Below, one piece after another: positions 9,764 through 17,343 of a DNA stretch of 64,000 nucleotides (its first letter is position 1; the number at the start of each line of letters is the position of its first letter). The translations under genes were made by a program, and so were the position numbers. The stretch is from Hylemonella gracilis. Its GTDB lineage: Bacteria; Pseudomonadota; Gammaproteobacteria; Burkholderiales; Burkholderiaceae_C. Where the stretch lies: assembly GCF_004328645.1 (NCBI RefSeq), contig NZ_CP031395.1, positions 2,257,501 through 2,321,500 on the forward strand. The letters are read 5' to 3'. The notes beneath the pieces are model-generated. The model saw only the letters and a list, made by a program, of their open reading frames with translations. It made no database searches and was not told where the DNA came from.

Positions 9764-9850
9764 CGCGGAACCGGCTTTGCCGGGCCGCTGGGAGCGCCCC
9801 CTCACAGGGGGGTGGCGTAGCGAACGAAGGGAGCGGAGCCTGGGGGTCGA
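9764..9850. repeat. Comamonadaceae-type palindromic intergenic repeat, copy 2
   Basis: This lies in the 140 bp between the binding-protein gene and permease 1. It contains GAACCGGCTTTGCCGGG, identical to the core of the copy at 8742-8811, then a GCCCCCT...GGGGGG arm and a tail ending TGGGGGTC. The same tail closes the repeat-like stretch inside the gene at 15183-16220. It may be a transcript-stabilising or attenuating structure that sets higher expression for the binding protein. Confidence 0.7.
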
Positions 9851-9865
9851 ATTTGTGGACGACGT

Positions 9866-11146
9866 TCACGCCGCCACAAATTCGTTCCATTTTCTGACCA
9901 TGTAGGCGTTCTCGTCCATGATGGCGTTCCAGCAGGCGATGCCACCCATGCGCTGCTCGTAGCTGCCGCCGTCGCGCACGCTGCCGGCCTTGGCGATCAC
10001 CGAGCCTTGTGGGCTCTTGATGTCCTGCGCGGCGGCCTTGCCTTCCATCCAGTAGGCCCACTCGTAGGCTTCCATCTGGGCCTTGGCGGTCTCGAGCACG
10101 GCGCTGTAGTAACCCTGGCGATTCAGGTAGGCGCCGGCCCAGCCGTCCAGGAACCAGTTGATGAAGACATAGGCCGCATCCAGCTTCTTGCCCGACAGCG
10201 TGGTCGGCAGGCCGAAGCCCGCGGCCCAGGCGCGATACCCTTCCTTCAGCGGCTGGAACACGCAGTCGATGCCCTTGCTGCGTACGGCGGTCACGGCCGG
10301 GCTCCACATCGATTGGATGACCACCTCGCCGGAGGCCATCAGGTTGACCGATTCGTTGAAGTCCTTCCACAGCGCGCGGAACTGGCCGGCCTTCTTGGCT
10401 TCGATCAGGGTCTTGATCGTCAGGTCGATCTCGGCCTTCGTCATGTTGCCCTTGTCCTTGTACTTGTGGATGCCCTTGGCTTCCACCACCATGGCCGCGT
10501 CCATGATGCCGATGGAGGGAATGTTGAGGATGGCGGCCTTGCCCTTGAATTCAGGGTTCAGCAACTCGGCCCAGCTGCTGATCGGACGCTTGATCAGGTC
10601 GGGGCGGATGCCCAGGGTGTCGGCGTTGTAGACCGTGGGGATCAGCGTCATCCACTGGGTCGGAGAGGTCGCGAACTTCTTGCTCTTCTCGCCTTCCAGG
10701 AAGATGACTTTCTTGGGCGCGGTGCCTTGGTCGCCGACCTTCTTGCCCGCGACCTCACCCTTGGTGAACAAGGGCGTGATCTTGTCGGCGTTCTTGATCT
10801 TCTTCGCGTCGATGCCCTTGAGGTTGCCCGTGGGCACGATGTTCTTGAGCGAGAAGTACTCGGTGTCGATCAGGTCAAAGCTGTTGGGCGCGGTGACGGC
10901 GCGCTTGGTCACGTCGTCGGTTGTGACGGCCACGTACTGGATCTCGATGCCGGTGTCGGCCTTGAACTTGTCGGCGATGGCCTTGTCCTGGTTCACCGCC
11001 GTGCCCAGGTAGCGCAGCACGACTTTCTCCTGGGCGTGGATGGCCGGGGCCATGCCGGTGGCCAGGATGCCACCGACGCCGGCCAATAGGTGGCGTCGGC
11101 TCAGGCCGGAGGAAAGATCACCTTGGGGTTCAAGCGTGTCGGACAT
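9866..11146 (-). CDS. ABC transporter periplasmic binding protein, PotD/family 1 type, Tat-exported
   Basis: This 426-residue extracellular solute-binding protein belongs to a polyamine-type importer. The N-terminus carries a twin-arginine signal: SRRHLLAGVGG near residues 15-25 and a hydrophobic core ending at AIHAQ (about residue 39). The mature part shows the family pattern of two alpha/beta lobes, with a conserved segment MASGEVVIQSMWSPAV around residue 270 that contributes to the ligand cleft. Tat export suggests folding before transport. The ligand is not readable from sequence. The location next to a molybdenum hydroxylase operon suggests a nitrogen compound, but this is only inference. 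Confidence 0.88.
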   Translation of the reverse strand: MSDTLEPQGDLSSGLSRRHLLAGVGGILATGMAPAIHAQEKVVLRYLGTAVNQDKAIADKFKADTGIEIQYVAVTTDDVTKRAVTAPNSFDLIDTEYFSLKNIVPTGNLKGIDAKKIKNADKITPLFTKGEVAGKKVGDQGTAPKKVIFLEGEKSKKFATSPTQWMTLIPTVYNADTLGIRPDLIKRPISSWAELLNPEFKGKAAILNIPSIGIMDAAMVVEAKGIHKYKDKGNMTKAEIDLTIKTLIEAKKAGQFRALWKDFNESVNLMASGEVVIQSMWSPAVTAVRSKGIDCVFQPLKEGYRAWAAGFGLPTTLSGKKLDAAYVFINWFLDGWAGAYLNRQGYYSAVLETAKAQMEAYEWAYWMEGKAAAQDIKSPQGSVIAKAGSVRDGGSYEQRMGGIACWNAIMDENAYMVRKWNEFVAA

Positions 11147-11207
11147 GGTGTAGCTCCTTGTAAGGATTGAGGGGGTGACAGGATGGGATGATGCGTTGTG
11201 GTCTGGT

Positions 11208-12263
11208 TCAGAGCGGATGCGCGGCCTGCCAGTTCAGGCGCACGGATTCGCCGGGGACGTAGGGGCGTGCCTGGAACTCCGCCTCGGGCAGCATGGCCGA
11301 GACGTCGGTGCGCCGATCCACGCCGTCAACCGTGTAGCGGGCGTCCAGGCCCAGCAGCACGTAGGTGCCCTGGTATTCCACGTCGGTCACGATGGCCGGC
11401 AGGCCCTCGCCGTGGGTGGCTGGCAAGACCCGCAGATGGTCGTTGCGCACGGCCAACTTGCCCTGCGCCGTGTCCAGCACGTTGTGGCCACCCATGAAGC
11501 GCGCGACGAACTCGTTGGCGGGCCGGTTGTAGACCTCACTCGGGGCGCCGGCCTGCTCAATCACGCCGTGGTTCATCACGACCATCAGGTCGGCCAATGC
11601 CATGGCCTCTTCCTGCGAGTGCGTGACATGAATGAAGGTCAGGCCCAGTTCCTTCTGCCAGCGTCGTAACTCGGCACGCATCTGCACGCGCAGGAAAGGA
11701 TCGAGCGCCGACAGCGGCTCATCCAGCAGCAGCACCTTGGGGCTGGTGATCAGCGCGCGGGCCAGCGCCACGCGCTGTTGTTGGCCACCCGAGAGTTCGC
11801 CTGGCTTGCGCTGGGTCAGGTGGCCGAGCGAAACGCGTTCCAGCAGATCCTGGGCCTTGGCATGGCGCTCGACTTTGGACATGCCCTTCATCTTCAGGCT
11901 GAAGGCCACGTTGTCGAGCGCGCTCAGATGCGGAAACAACGCGAAGCTCTGGAACATCATGGCCGTGCCACGCGCAGCGGCGGGCAACACGGTGATGTTG
12001 CGGTTGTCCAGCAGGATGTCACCGCCGCTGACTGTCTCGTGGCCGGCGATCATGCGCAGGGTGGTGCTCTTGCCGCAGCCCGACGGGCCGAGCAGGCAGC
12101 AATAGCTGCCGCTGTCGATGCGCAGATTGATCGCATCCACCGCGACATTGCCCGAGGGGTAGCACTTGCTCAGCGCGATCAGTTCGATGGCGGCCTGCCG
12201 GGGACTGGTGTGTGCGGACAGTTCGGGCGCGACAGCGTTCATGCGGGCGGTGGCTTGCATCAA
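11208..12263 (-). CDS. ABC transporter ATP-binding protein, PotA-like
   Basis: This 351-residue ATPase energises the polyamine-type importer. The Walker A motif GPSGCGKST lies near residue 60, the signature LSGGQQQR near 150, Walker B VLLLDEPLSALD near 170, and the switch histidine in THSQEEA near 205. A C-terminal TOBE-like domain of about 100 residues is typical of this subfamily. It is the first gene of the transporter operon and begins with MMQATARMNAV. The internal ATG at 12242 is an alternative start. It is divergent from the pseudouridine synthase gene. Confidence 0.9.
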   Translation of the reverse strand: MMQATARMNAVAPELSAHTSPRQAAIELIALSKCYPSGNVAVDAINLRIDSGSYCCLLGPSGCGKSTTLRMIAGHETVSGGDILLDNRNITVLPAAARGTAMMFQSFALFPHLSALDNVAFSLKMKGMSKVERHAKAQDLLERVSLGHLTQRKPGELSGGQQQRVALARALITSPKVLLLDEPLSALDPFLRVQMRAELRRWQKELGLTFIHVTHSQEEAMALADLMVVMNHGVIEQAGAPSEVYNRPANEFVARFMGGHNVLDTAQGKLAVRNDHLRVLPATHGEGLPAIVTDVEYQGTYVLLGLDARYTVDGVDRRTDVSAMLPEAEFQARPYVPGESVRLNWQAAHPL

Positions 12264-12330
12264 ACATGCCAGCTCCCCGTGGCCAGGTCAGGCGAGGAAT
12301 CGCGGCCGACCGCGCGAATTGCGCACCAAT

Positions 12331-12340
12331 TTGTATGCAA
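12331..12340. promoter_or_regulatory. Possible GntR-type operator (TTGTATGCAA)
   Basis: In the divergent region upstream of the ABC importer there is a near-perfect dyad, TTGTATGCAA, within AATTTGTATGCAATCC. GntR/FCD regulators commonly bind sites of the form TTGTATACAA. No GntR gene is in the window, so the assignment is weak. Confidence 0.25.
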
Positions 12341-12441
12341 TCCTGGGTGCATTGATGACCAATGGGGAGGGGCGCCGCGCCGAGACGGTGCATGCAGGCC
12401 CGGTTTTCGGACCCGTGCCAGGACTGGGCACAATGCCGCCC

Positions 12442-13218
12442 ATGCAATTGCAGGATATTTTGTATGGGCAGGGTTTCGGCGCGCGTCGGGTCTGTGCCGG
12501 GCTGGTGCAGCAAGGGCGGGTGCACGTGGCGGGCGCACCGTGCATCGACCCGTTCGCGGAGTTCGAACCCGAGGGTTTGCACTTGCGGGTGGAGGGGCTG
12601 GAAGGTCGCACCGGCCTGCGCGAGGGCGGACTCGACTGGGTCTGCCATCTGTCGGCGCTCATCATGCTGAACAAACCTGCGGGCTACGAATGCTCGCAAA
12701 AGCCCTCGGCCTGGCCGAGCGTCTATACCCTGTTGCCCTTGCCGCTGCGCCAGCGCCCGGCTCAGGCCAAGAAGGGTGCGACGGCGGGGGTGCAGGCGGT
12801 CGGGCGACTGGACCAGGACACGACGGGTCTGCTGCTGCTGACGGACGATGGGCAAGTGATCCACAAGCTGGCTTCGCCCCGGCACAAGGTGCCCAAGGTT
12901 TACGAGGTGGGCCTGAAGCACCCCGTGCTGTCCCCGGCGGACGCCCCCTTCGTGCAGCGCCTGCTCGATGGCGTGGTGCTGGACGACGATCCGCAACCCG
13001 TGCGCGCCGCCGCCTGCGAACTGCTCACGTCCCAGCATCTGCGTCTGACCCTCACCGATGGCAAGTACCACCAGGTCAAGCGCATGGTGGCCGCCGTGGG
13101 GAACCGCGTCGAGGTCTTGCATCGCTCCCGGATTGGCGAGCTGCGGCTGCCAGAAGAAATGGCACCCGGGCAGTGGCGGTGGCTGGAGATGGCGGATCGC
13201 TCCCTGCTGGGACTTTGA
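12442..13218 (+). CDS. rsuA: RsuA-type 16S rRNA pseudouridine synthase
   Basis: This 258-residue pseudouridine synthase has an N-terminal S4 RNA-binding domain (about residues 3-45) and an RsuA/RluB/E/F catalytic domain. The catalytic aspartate lies in GRLDQDTTGLLLL, and the C-terminal KYHQVKRM motif is characteristic. RsuA modifies uridine 516 of 16S rRNA. The frame is open far upstream, but the conserved S4 domain begins at MQLQDILYGQ, so I place the start at 12442 (12433 adds MPP). It is divergent from the importer operon. Among the small RsuA-family enzymes, the S4 domain and the shape of the insert favour RsuA, with RluE-like possible. Confidence 0.8.
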   Translation: MQLQDILYGQGFGARRVCAGLVQQGRVHVAGAPCIDPFAEFEPEGLHLRVEGLEGRTGLREGGLDWVCHLSALIMLNKPAGYECSQKPSAWPSVYTLLPLPLRQRPAQAKKGATAGVQAVGRLDQDTTGLLLLTDDGQVIHKLASPRHKVPKVYEVGLKHPVLSPADAPFVQRLLDGVVLDDDPQPVRAAACELLTSQHLRLTLTDGKYHQVKRMVAAVGNRVEVLHRSRIGELRLPEEMAPGQWRWLEMADRSLLGL

Positions 13219-13302
13219 TCTGCATCATTTCACCGACATAAGGTCGGGATTTCGGCATACGGGAGTGGATACACTTGGTGATTCCTGTTTTGTCCTGGAT
13301 TC

Positions 13303-14364
13303 ATGGTCTTTCTGCCATTCCTTCGCTTCGCTTCCCTCGGTCCTCGACTGCGCCACCGCCATGCCTGGACTGCGCGCCAAGCCTGGGCGGGGCTGTGCCT
13401 GGCCTTGCTGCCGGTCCTGCATGGTCTGGCACGCGCTGCCGGCGAGGAAGTCCCGATCTTCGTGCTGAATTCCAAGGACGCGGATGTGAGCGTGATCAAC
13501 CCCAGCACCTGGGAAGAGATCAAGCGCATTCCCACCGGCAAGGAACCGCACCATCTGTACCTCACGCCGGATGAGAAGTCCCTCATCATCGCCAATGCCT
13601 TTGGTGACTCGCTGACCTTCATTGACCCGCGCACGGCGGAAGTGCAGCGCACCGTGCGCGGCATCCTCGACCCGTACCAACTGCGCTTCTCGCCGGACAT
13701 GCAGTGGTTCGTGACTGCGGCCAATCGGCTCAACCACGTGGACATCTACCGTTGGGACGGTGAGAACCTGACGCTCGCCAAGCGCATCCCGACCCGGCGC
13801 ACGCCCAGCCACATCTGGATCGACGCGGCCAGCACCACCGCCTACGTCACCATGCAGGACAGCAGCGAGCTGGTCGCCATTGACATCCCGACGCAGAAGC
13901 TGCTCTGGCGCATCTCCACGGGCACCTTGCCGGCCGACGTGTATGGCACGCCCGATGGCCGTCACCTGTTGATCGGCTTGACCGGCGGTGATGGCGTGGA
14001 GATTTACGCCCTGGGCGCGTCGTCCGATGTTCCGCCCAGGCTCAAGCAGACCCTGCCCACCGGCGCGGGCGCGCATGCCTTCCGGGTGGTGGGGGACGGC
14101 CGGCACGTGCTGGTGAGCAACCGGGTGGCCAACACCATCAGCAAGATCGATTTCCTGAACTTGGCCGTGGTGGATGAGTTCCCTGGCCCCAGCGGGCCTG
14201 ACTGCATGGACCTGACCGCAGACGGCCGTTACATCCTGCTGAGCTCGCGCTGGGCCGGCATGCTCAGTGTGATCGACACCGAAACCCGCAAGGTGGTGCG
14301 GCAGGTGAAGGTCGGCAAGTCGCCGCACGGTGTCTGGACCTTGAACCATGCGCCGCGCCAGTGA
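13303..14364 (+). CDS. Exported YVTN/cytochrome-d1-like beta-propeller protein
   Basis: This 353-residue protein begins with a basic stretch and a hydrophobic segment (about residues 27-45, ending in LARAAG) that looks like an export signal. The rest is a series of about seven propeller blades of the YVTN type, with repeated phrases such as SVINPSTWEEI, SLTFIDPRTAEV and SVIDTETRKVV. Such proteins often bind ligands or partners in the periplasm. No catalytic residues can be assigned. Its last 17 bp overlap the start of the deacetylase gene, so the two are translationally coupled and probably act together in the envelope. Confidence 0.75.
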   Translation: MVFLPFLRFASLGPRLRHRHAWTARQAWAGLCLALLPVLHGLARAAGEEVPIFVLNSKDADVSVINPSTWEEIKRIPTGKEPHHLYLTPDEKSLIIANAFGDSLTFIDPRTAEVQRTVRGILDPYQLRFSPDMQWFVTAANRLNHVDIYRWDGENLTLAKRIPTRRTPSHIWIDAASTTAYVTMQDSSELVAIDIPTQKLLWRISTGTLPADVYGTPDGRHLLIGLTGGDGVEIYALGASSDVPPRLKQTLPTGAGAHAFRVVGDGRHVLVSNRVANTISKIDFLNLAVVDEFPGPSGPDCMDLTADGRYILLSSRWAGMLSVIDTETRKVVRQVKVGKSPHGVWTLNHAPRQ

Positions 14365-15175
14365 CTGGCTGCTCGCGGCTTGTTGGCTGTTCTTGGCCGC
14401 GACGGTGCGGGCCGAGGATTGCACCAAGCCGGTCTACCTGACGCTGGACACGGGCCATATGGGTGTGGCTGAAGTCGTGGCGCAGGTCTTGCAGCGCCAG
14501 CAGGTCCGGGTGACCTTCTTCGCCGCGAACGAGCGCACGATGGAGGGCGACGGCAGCCTGGGCGTGGGGTCAAGCGCCCATTGGGCCGCTTGGTGGCGTG
14601 CGCGCGCCGCCGAAGGCCATGCCTTTGCCTCGCACACCTTGAACCATACCTATTGGCGCGCCGACCTGCCGCAGCCGGATGGCAGCGTGCGCTTTCGCGT
14701 GCGCGCCTCGGCCGGTCCGCAGACGGGGCAGGATCAAATCTGGGACGCGGCGCGCTATTGCGCGGAAATCAAGGCTGCGGACACGCGTCTGCGCGAAGTC
14801 ACGGGCGTTGCGCCGCTGCCGCTGTACCGCGCGCCCGGGGGCAAGACCTCGCCCGCGCTGCTGGCGGCGGCACGCAACTGCGCGGGGGGCGGGTACCTGC
14901 ATGTGGGCTGGTCGGATGCAGGTTTCCTCGGCGATGAACTGCCAAGCGACAAATATCCAAACGACCTGCTACTGCGCCAGGCCCTGCGCGACATCCGCGC
15001 GGGCGACGTGCTGTTGGCCCACCTGGGCATCTGGTCGCGGCAAGAGCCCTGGGCCCCGGCCGTGCTGGAGCCGCTGATCGAGGGACTGAAGCAGCGCGGC
15101 TTCTGCTTCCGGACGCTGCGCGATCACCCGGATTTCCGGGCCTGGATCGCGACCCATCCCCCGGCTGAGAAATAA
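14348..15175 (+). CDS. Polysaccharide deacetylase family protein (NodB-type), exported
   Basis: This 275-residue protein has a clear signal peptide (about residues 1-25, ending VRAEDC) and a NodB-type deacetylase fold. The first motif reads LTLDTGHMG, where canonical enzymes have TFDDGP. The base aspartate is kept but the metal-binding second Asp is a threonine. The zinc-type histidine pair is present in SHTLNHTYW, and RAPGG matches motif 3. The enzyme may therefore bind metal differently or act on an unusual substrate. It overlaps the propeller gene and is followed after 7 bp by the membrane hydroxylase gene. Confidence 0.8.
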   Translation: MRRASDWLLAACWLFLAATVRAEDCTKPVYLTLDTGHMGVAEVVAQVLQRQQVRVTFFAANERTMEGDGSLGVGSSAHWAAWWRARAAEGHAFASHTLNHTYWRADLPQPDGSVRFRVRASAGPQTGQDQIWDAARYCAEIKAADTRLREVTGVAPLPLYRAPGGKTSPALLAAARNCAGGGYLHVGWSDAGFLGDELPSDKYPNDLLLRQALRDIRAGDVLLAHLGIWSRQEPWAPAVLEPLIEGLKQRGFCFRTLRDHPDFRAWIATHPPAEK

Positions 15176-15182
15176 TCGCGGC

Positions 15183-16220
15183 ATGGACTGGCTCGTGCAT
15201 GCTTTCGATCTCACGCAGCAATGGCTGTTCGAGACCTTGGTGCAACCGCTCGCCTTCATGGCGGGGTTGGGCAATTTCCTGGAGGACGCCTACGACGGCA
15301 CCGGCTGGCTGCTGGTCGGCTTGATCCAGCTCGTGGTGATGCTGCTGCTGATCGCGCCGCTGCAACGCTGGCGTCCGGTGGAGCCGGTGAGTGACCGCCT
15401 GGCCATCCGCCCCGACATCATCTACACCCTGATCCACCGGCTGGGTCTGTTCCGCCTGGTGCTGTTCTTCACGCTGATGCCGGTGCTGGACGATGCCATC
15501 GGCTGGCTGCGCGTGCACGGCATGCCGACCTTCCACCTTGATGACCTGTGGCCCGGCGTGACTGACCACGCCGTGGTGAGCTTCCTGCTCTACCTGCTGG
15601 TCATGGATTTCTTTGACTACTGGCTGCACCGCGGTCAACACCATTTCGAATGGTGGTGGCGCCTGCACGCGCTGCACCATTCCCAGCGGCAGATGACGGT
15701 GTGGAGCGACAATCGCAATCATCTGCTGGACGACGTGATCCGCGATCTGCTGCTGGTCACGCTGGCCCAGATCATCGGCGTCGCGCCGGGGCAGTTTGTC
15801 GCCATCGTCGCCATCACGCAACTCAGCGAGAGTCTGCACCACGCCAACCTGCGGCTCTGGTTCGGTCGCTGGGGCGAGCGCCTGTGGATCAGTCCGCGCT
15901 TTCATCGACGTCATCACAGTGTCGGTATCGGGCATGAAAAGCAAGTCGCGGCGAGCGCCGCCGAGCCGCCTCATGGCGCGAACACCCCCTCGGAGGGCAG
16001 TGTCGTACACGAGGTGACAAGCGTGGGGGTCAACAATCTCGGAGGTTGCAACTTCGGCGTGCTGCTGCCCTGGTGGGACATGCTGTTTGGCACGGCGAAC
16101 TTCGAACTGCGTTATGACCCCACGGGCATCCGCGACCAGGTGGAACAGGGGCGCGATTACGGGCGTGGCTTCTGGGCGCAGCAATGGCTGGGTTTGAAGC
16201 GACTCGCAGGCAAGGCATGA
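15183..16220 (+). CDS. Sterol desaturase/fatty acid hydroxylase family membrane protein
   Basis: This 345-residue membrane protein of the fatty-acid-hydroxylase superfamily uses a di-iron centre held by histidine clusters to hydroxylate or desaturate lipids. Clusters visible are HRGQHH (about residue 150), HALHHS (about 163) and FHRRHH (about 241). Several hydrophobic helices lie before and between them. Between the last histidine box and the conserved NFGVLLPWWD segment there is an extra stretch of about 30 residues (roughly 254-283) coded by repeat-like DNA (see 15943-16032). The gene sits in the propeller-deacetylase run and hints at envelope lipid modification. The substrate is unknown. 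Confidence 0.85.
   Translation: MDWLVHAFDLTQQWLFETLVQPLAFMAGLGNFLEDAYDGTGWLLVGLIQLVVMLLLIAPLQRWRPVEPVSDRLAIRPDIIYTLIHRLGLFRLVLFFTLMPVLDDAIGWLRVHGMPTFHLDDLWPGVTDHAVVSFLLYLLVMDFFDYWLHRGQHHFEWWWRLHALHHSQRQMTVWSDNRNHLLDDVIRDLLLVTLAQIIGVAPGQFVAIVAITQLSESLHHANLRLWFGRWGERLWISPRFHRRHHSVGIGHEKQVAASAAEPPHGANTPSEGSVVHEVTSVGVNNLGGCNFGVLLPWWDMLFGTANFELRYDPTGIRDQVEQGRDYGRGFWAQQWLGLKRLAGKA
15943..16032. repeat. Repeat-like insertion inside the membrane hydroxylase gene
   Basis: This stretch contains CCCCCTCGGAGGGCAGTG and ends GCGTGGGGGTC, the arrangement of the intergenic repeat at 9764-9850. It is read in frame without stops and encodes about 30 Ala/Ser/Val-rich residues between two conserved family segments. 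Confidence 0.45.
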
Positions 16221-16233
16221 AGCATCACGGCAT

Positions 16234-17082
16234 ATGACAACGTTCAGTCTCATCCTCATCGGCGACGAAATCCTGTCCGGCAAGCGCGTGGACAAGCATC
16301 TGCCCAAGACCATCGAGTTGCTGGGCGAGCGCGGCCTGCAATTGGCGGGCGCGGAGATCGTCGGCGATGACCCGGCACGCATCACCGCGGTCTTGCGACG
16401 GGCGTTCGAGCGAGCGGCTTCGGGTGAGGTGGTCTTCAGTTGTGGCGGCATTGGTGCCACGCCGGATGACCATACGCGACAGTGTGCCGCTGCGGCCTTG
16501 GGGCGTCGCCTGCACTTGCATCCCCAGGCGGCCGAGTTGATCCATGAGCGTGCACGGGACATGGCGCTTGAAAAAGGGGGGTCCTACGACCCGGACCAAC
16601 CCGACAACGTGCACCGACTGAACATGGGGGTGTTTCCGGAGGGGGCGGAAATCCTGCCCAATCCTTACAACAAGATTCCTGGTTTCAGCATCGAGAGGGT
16701 CGGTGGCGGTGCGCCGACGTCGACACAGGGTGCGGTGCATTTCATGCCGGGTTTTCCCATCATGGCCTGGCCCATGATGGAATCACTGCTGGACACGAAA
16801 TATGCGCATCTTCATGCGCGTGGCGCCTGGGGAGAGCGGTCGATCATCGTGTACGGCGCGATGGAAGCTGTGCTCACGCCTCTGATGGAGGCGATCGAGG
16901 CCGGGCACCCAGGGGTCAAGGTCTTCAGCTTGCCCAGTGTGGATCATCCCGAACATGGCCGCCACATCGAGCTGGGCGTCAAAGGGGTACCGACACAGAT
17001 GGTTCCCGCCTATGAGGAAATGCTCGCAAGTCTGCAGGCCATGGGCTGTCGACTTGGCCCCGAATTGGTGCGAATCGTCTGA
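16234..17082 (+). CDS. CinA N-terminal/MoaB-MogA-domain protein (competence/damage-inducible family)
   Basis: This 282-residue protein has the molybdopterin-binding MoaB/MogA-like fold found in the N-terminus of CinA. It begins LILIGDEILSGKRVD and carries the conserved GGIGATPDD phosphate/pterin-binding loop near residue 72. The C-terminal nicotinamide-mononucleotide deamidase domain of full CinA is absent, so this is the short form common in Betaproteobacteria. A molybdopterin role is possible given the Mo-hydroxylase 9 kb away, but the gene is in a different transcription unit. It starts 13 bp after the membrane hydroxylase gene. Confidence 0.82.
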   Translation: MTTFSLILIGDEILSGKRVDKHLPKTIELLGERGLQLAGAEIVGDDPARITAVLRRAFERAASGEVVFSCGGIGATPDDHTRQCAAAALGRRLHLHPQAAELIHERARDMALEKGGSYDPDQPDNVHRLNMGVFPEGAEILPNPYNKIPGFSIERVGGGAPTSTQGAVHFMPGFPIMAWPMMESLLDTKYAHLHARGAWGERSIIVYGAMEAVLTPLMEAIEAGHPGVKVFSLPSVDHPEHGRHIELGVKGVPTQMVPAYEEMLASLQAMGCRLGPELVRIV

Positions 17083-17256
17083 AGCCATGGATCGGGTGGC
17101 GGACTCGCTCCTCATTAATCCCTTATTTGGTGCATTTTGGGGGTCGGTATCTGCATTTAAATGGGGCGTTCAGATCGCGCAAAGGCGCACAATAGGAGGC
17201 TTGGTGCCCTCGGAGCAGGTGTCGGCTCCGTATGAGTGCCTGATGCGCACCGGAAT

Positions 17257-17272
17257 TGGCACAAAAACTGCA
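17257..17272 (+). promoter_or_regulatory. Sigma-54 (-24/-12) promoter of glnA
   Basis: TGGCAC, five A residues, then CTGCA: the invariant GG and GC dinucleotides are exactly 10 bp apart, as RpoN promoters need. Transcription would start near 17283, about 60 bp before the glnA ATG. NtrC-regulated glnA is the classic sigma-54 target, and ntrC lies downstream. Confidence 0.85.
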
Positions 17273-17343
17273 TCGAAGCAGGTGCTGCCTACAGCTTTCA
17301 GACAAACGATTTTTCAACCAACCTTCCTAGCAGGAGTACCCAG

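Noticed and set aside
14799..16562. 587-codon minus-strand frame across the deacetylase and hydroxylase genes
   Set aside because: It spans three real genes, has low-complexity Arg/Gln/His composition and no motifs.
17101..17250. NtrC enhancer sites upstream of glnA
   Set aside because: Only TGGTGC half-sites near 17126 and 17200 are visible. No full GCAC-N6-GTGC dyad was found, so I did not list a site.
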